Of a DNA stretch of 8,193 bases, positions 6,397 to 8,193 are shown in pieces (within the stretch, counting starts at the first letter, position 1; every line of letters begins with the position of its first letter). The stretch is from contig JBBRGB010000159.1 of assembly GCA_038241095.1 (NCBI GenBank), positions 1-8,193 on the forward strand. The letters are read 5' to 3'. The notes beneath the pieces were generated by a model. It saw only the letters and a list, made by a program, of their open reading frames with translations, had not been told where the DNA came from and searched no databases. The translations under genes and the position numbers were made by a program. Origin of the DNA: JBBDMX01 sp038241095. GTDB taxonomy: Bacteria > Planctomycetota > Phycisphaerae > Phycisphaerales > Phycisphaeraceae.

Positions 6397-6424
6397 TTGA
6401 ATTGGTGGTTCAATCACTCAGTGA
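6397..6424. other. Two adjacent small dyad-symmetric sites
   Basis: TTGAA-TTGGTGG-TTCAA (6397-6413) is followed at once by the 11-bp palindrome TCACTCAGTGA (6414-6424). They lie about 80-110 bp upstream of the operon's -35 box and could be regulator binding sites. No T-tract follows, so they do not look like a terminator. The rest of 6127-6478, apart from the promoter and inverted repeat, shows no gene to me. Confidence 0.35.
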
Positions 6425-6478
6425 GCAAACAGCCAAGTCCCCGAAGCGGAGGCCATTTTGTAGTAACCTGAGTTCGAT

Positions 6479-6823
6479 TTAAGCCAAGGGTATAACCTCC
6501 TGAGCTTGGGCCCGGATTCCGAGGTTGATTGAAGGCTTCTTGGGTTGCTTGGCGTAAGCGATCAGGCTTGCGATCAGGCCTGCGATCAGGTGCGTCAGGA
6601 AGTTGGCGGGACTGCGGTGGCGGGCGTGTTCGATCTGGCAGACATTCGTGAGTTGATCATCAATCGTCTCATGAGCGACCGTTTACGCAGCAGCAACTTT
6701 TCCGTGACGTCCATGAGCGTGTTTTTATGTTTTGTGGAGATTCGTGATGAGTTTTAGGCCGCGGGCATAAAGTTCCTCAAAGAGCGACTAGCTGATGTAA
6801 CTCTTGCCGCCAAAGAGCAGGCC
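6479..6823 (-). pseudogene. IS982-family transposase remnant (C-terminal third, frameshifted)
   Basis: Reading across three frames on the minus strand gives the tail of an IS982-type DDE transposase. It begins LLFGGKSYIS, then an in-frame TAG (6788-6790), then SLFEELYARGLKLITNLHKT. A lesion near 6727 (two bases lost) leads to KNTLMDVTEKLLLRKRSL, and a one-base loss near 6670 leads to ETIDDQLTNVCQIEHARHRS, followed by PANFLTHLIAGLIA...YAKQPKKPSINLGI and a stop at 6479-6481. The blocks LLLRKRS(L/V)IETxxDxL, QIEHxRHRS, NLLAGLIAY and PKKPS are characteristic of the family as I know it. The Glu of RKRSxIE is the likely third catalytic acid. The first two thirds, with the catalytic Asp residues, are missing, so it cannot be active. 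Beyond 6823 the similarity stops. I identified no clear terminal inverted repeat or target duplication. Confidence 0.85.
6558..6590. repeat. 12-bp tandem duplication inside the transposase remnant
   Basis: GCGATCAGG recurs at 6558-6566, 6570-6578 and 6582-6590, a 12-bp period with CTT and CCT between. In the transposase frame it expands the usual LIAGLIAY to LIAGLIASLIAY, so it is an in-frame duplication that arose in the relic or its ancestor. Confidence 0.9.
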
Positions 6824-6905
6824 CCGCAGTCCGCCAGTCGTGGGCCAAGGCAACCTCCTGCGTATCCCACCAGCAGCCTCCCGCGCTTGCGGCATTTCGC
6901 GCGAA

Positions 6906-7415
6906 ATGAATCCCGACCAAGACATCCTGCAAGCCGTTCGTCTCGCGGCCATCGCCGGGGCGGTCAAAGACCGCGCCGCCGGCGAAGCCAAGAAACTCAT
7001 CCCCGATGGCAGCAGCCACCAGGTGGACGTTTCCGTCCGCATTCGCGGGGTGGTGACCAAGGGCTTGAGTGAGCCGCCCACATCGGGTCAGGCCGCGGTG
7101 CAGGTGGATTTGTTTCGCAGGGGGGTGATGCTGGACGTGATGCGTCGGCTCAAGATCGTGCCGGCCCAACTCCGCGCCGCTTTGCGCGCCGCAACCAAAC
7201 ACATCGACGACGCCAGCCAACTGGACCAACTCGGCCAGGGCGTGATTGCCCAGTACCTCGCGTCCGTGTTCGAGCAGGTCACAACCGAAACGGCAGGACG
7301 GCTCCCGGCGCAGACCTGGAACCGCCCCGGCCGAGCCGGCCCGGTGCGCGTCGATGTAACCGTCGAACCCATTGAGGAAATCAAACCATGTCTCAAACGA
7401 TCCGCCGCCGCGTAA
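6906..7415 (+). CDS. Protein of unknown function, 169 aa, first gene of the plus-strand cassette
   Basis: I do not recognise this protein. From the ATG at 6906 it has 169 residues with no signal peptide and no membrane segment, so it should be cytoplasmic. It opens with an Ala-rich helix (DILQAVRLAAIAGAVKDRAA, 6-25). A beta-like stretch, HQVDVSVRIRGVVTKG (38-53), is followed by helices with LFRRGVMLDVMRRL (69-82) and the Ala-rich ALRAATKH (92-99), and it ends in VRVDVTVEPIEE. The pairing of VDVSVRIRGVVT near the front with VRVDVTVEP at the end suggests two edge strands of one sheet. The coding bias fits the neighbours. The frame stays open upstream to a TTG at 6804 and a GTG at 6840, but that part is Pro/Arg-rich and runs into the transposase relic; no start has a convincing ribosome site. 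Its last 28 nt overlap the next gene. A loose resemblance to small phage proteins is only an impression. Confidence 0.65.
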   Translation: MNPDQDILQAVRLAAIAGAVKDRAAGEAKKLIPDGSSHQVDVSVRIRGVVTKGLSEPPTSGQAAVQVDLFRRGVMLDVMRRLKIVPAQLRAALRAATKHIDDASQLDQLGQGVIAQYLASVFEQVTTETAGRLPAQTWNRPGRAGPVRVDVTVEPIEEIKPCLKRSAAA

Positions 7416-8143
7416 GTCTGTTCGCCATCGTCGTCGCCGCTCTCATGTTGGCGATGCCCCTTGTGGGCTGTGACGGAGTGGGGCGGGTCGATCCCGCGAC
7501 CTACCGCCAGACCATCGCGCAGCTTGAGACGCAACTGGCCAAGGCCGACGAGGCCATCGTGTCGGTTGAGAAATTGCAAGAGGTGTCGACCATCGCCGAT
7601 GCGAACATCGCCCAGGCGGAAATCATCCTGTCACAGATGGAAGATGATGCGCCCGGGCGCGCCGAACTCAAAGCGGGCGTTGCAAAAGCCAAGGAACTCA
7701 AAGCCCAAGCCCAGGCGTGGATCGCCGACACCGCACCGCAGGTGCAGACCATTCGCGGCAATCTTCAAGACGCCCTGATCGCCGCCCGCGGGGCGGTTAA
7801 CGACGTCGGCGAGATCGACCTGACCAGCATCAGCCAAGCCGTGACCATTGCGGGTGCGGCCACACCGATAGCTCCGTACACCGCCTTGGCGGGGTTGGGG
7901 TTGGGCTTGATTGGAGCCATCGTCGCTGCCTTCCGCAACAAGCGACAGCTTGCGAAGACGAAGCAGGTCGCAACGGACATCGTGGCGAGTTTCGACGCCG
8001 CCCAAGACAGGGGCGGTGAACTCGAAGCCGCCATGCGCACGCTTCAGCCGTTCCTGGCCCAGACGCAGAGCGACGCCGCCCAGGCGTTCGTGACGCAAGC
8101 CAAGGCCGCGGCGAAAATCGAAAAACTCCAGGTCGGAACATGA
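7388..8143 (+). CDS. Putative lipoprotein with periplasmic coiled coil and internal membrane anchor
   Basis: Family not recognised. The 251-aa product has a basic N-terminus (SQTIRRR), a hydrophobic stretch (10-24) and a lipobox LVGC with Cys28, so it is probably a lipoprotein. Asp29 at position +2 is, in E. coli, the signal for staying in the inner membrane. Residues 38-135 are charged, Ala/Gln/Glu-rich and helical, a likely coiled coil (for example YRQTIAQLETQLAKADEA). A second membrane segment lies at about 151-182, AVTIAGAATPIAPYTALAGL then GLGLIGAIVAAF, followed by the basic FRNKRQLAKTK. By the positive-inside rule the last 70 residues, again helical, would be cytoplasmic. The start has GAGG 10 nt upstream. 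It overlaps the gene before by 28 nt and the one after by 4 nt, so the three are co-expressed. A role in a phage lysis or envelope module is possible but unproven. Confidence 0.75.
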   Translation: MSQTIRRRVSLFAIVVAALMLAMPLVGCDGVGRVDPATYRQTIAQLETQLAKADEAIVSVEKLQEVSTIADANIAQAEIILSQMEDDAPGRAELKAGVAKAKELKAQAQAWIADTAPQVQTIRGNLQDALIAARGAVNDVGEIDLTSISQAVTIAGAATPIAPYTALAGLGLGLIGAIVAAFRNKRQLAKTKQVATDIVASFDAAQDRGGELEAAMRTLQPFLAQTQSDAAQAFVTQAKAAAKIEKLQVGT

Positions 8144-8193
8144 CTGTGCAAAGTGCATTCCTTGCCGCATTTGTTATCGCTGGCATCGCCGGC
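8140..8193 (+). CDS. Membrane protein, partial (N-terminus only)
   Basis: Eighteen codons are present, MTVQSAFLAAFVIAGIAG, open to the right edge. The hydrophobic run from residue 6 suggests a membrane segment or signal anchor at the very N-terminus. Its ATG overlaps the TGA of the lipoprotein gene (ATGA), a usual sign of translational coupling, and AGG lies about 8 nt upstream. Function cannot be judged from this fragment; a small membrane protein working with the lipoprotein upstream is plausible. Confidence 0.55.
   Translation, partial: MTVQSAFLAAFVIAGIAG

Noticed and set aside
6397..6424. Possible transcription terminator from the adjacent dyads
   Set aside because: The stems are only 5 bp and no run of T follows on either strand.
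6545..6757. Small plus-strand open frame starting TTG, with a repeated DQAC peptide
   Set aside because: The DNA reads as an IS982-type transposase tail on the minus strand, and the DQAC repetition is just the 12-bp duplication seen in another frame.
7631..8170. Minus-strand frames opposite the lipoprotein gene
   Set aside because: The plus-strand frame has a ribosome site, a lipobox and proper gene overlaps; the minus-strand frames are shadows.

Overview
The window looks like chromosomal DNA of a GC-rich, Gram-negative bacterium with many prepilin-type genes. Planctomycetota (a Phycisphaerae- or Pirellula-like lineage) is my best guess. It rests on several large pseudopilins in a row and on short degenerate repeats (TCAAGCC heptamers, CATCTGTGTT-type units) of a kind I associate with that phylum. 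No marker gene confirms it.

Left three quarters (1-6126, all minus strand): an operon for a type II secretion / type IV pilus-like machine, transcribed right to left. The order is assembly ATPase (GspE/PilB-like, with a tandem cyclic-di-GMP-binding type N-terminus), inner-membrane platform protein (GspF/PilC), then four proteins with a class III prepilin leader and the G-F-x-x-x-E methylation motif: GspG-like, GspH/FimT-like, GspI/PilV-like and GspJ/PilW-like. The last runs off the left edge. This is the E-F-G-H-I-J order of classical type II secretion operons. The ATPase would power the platform, which adds pseudopilins to a periplasmic fibre. The prepilin peptidase, secretin, PilM/N/O-type proteins and any retraction ATPase are not in the window.

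The 5' ends of four of these six genes are contaminated by short degenerate repeats. In two pseudopilins the repeat is necessarily translated as part of an unusually long leader peptide, which is later removed.

Middle (6127-6905): an intergenic region of about 350 bp holds a good sigma70-type promoter reading into the operon. That promoter is flanked by a perfect 10-bp inverted repeat. Next to it is a decayed minus-strand remnant of an IS982-family transposase (last third only, two frameshifts, one in-frame stop, an internal 12-bp tandem duplication).

Right end (6906-8193, plus strand): three tightly overlapping genes of unknown function: a 169-aa soluble protein, a 251-aa lipoprotein with a coiled coil and a second, internal membrane anchor, and the first 18 codons of a membrane protein. 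They are transcribed away from the pilus operon and look like a separate accessory cassette, possibly from a phage or integrated element.
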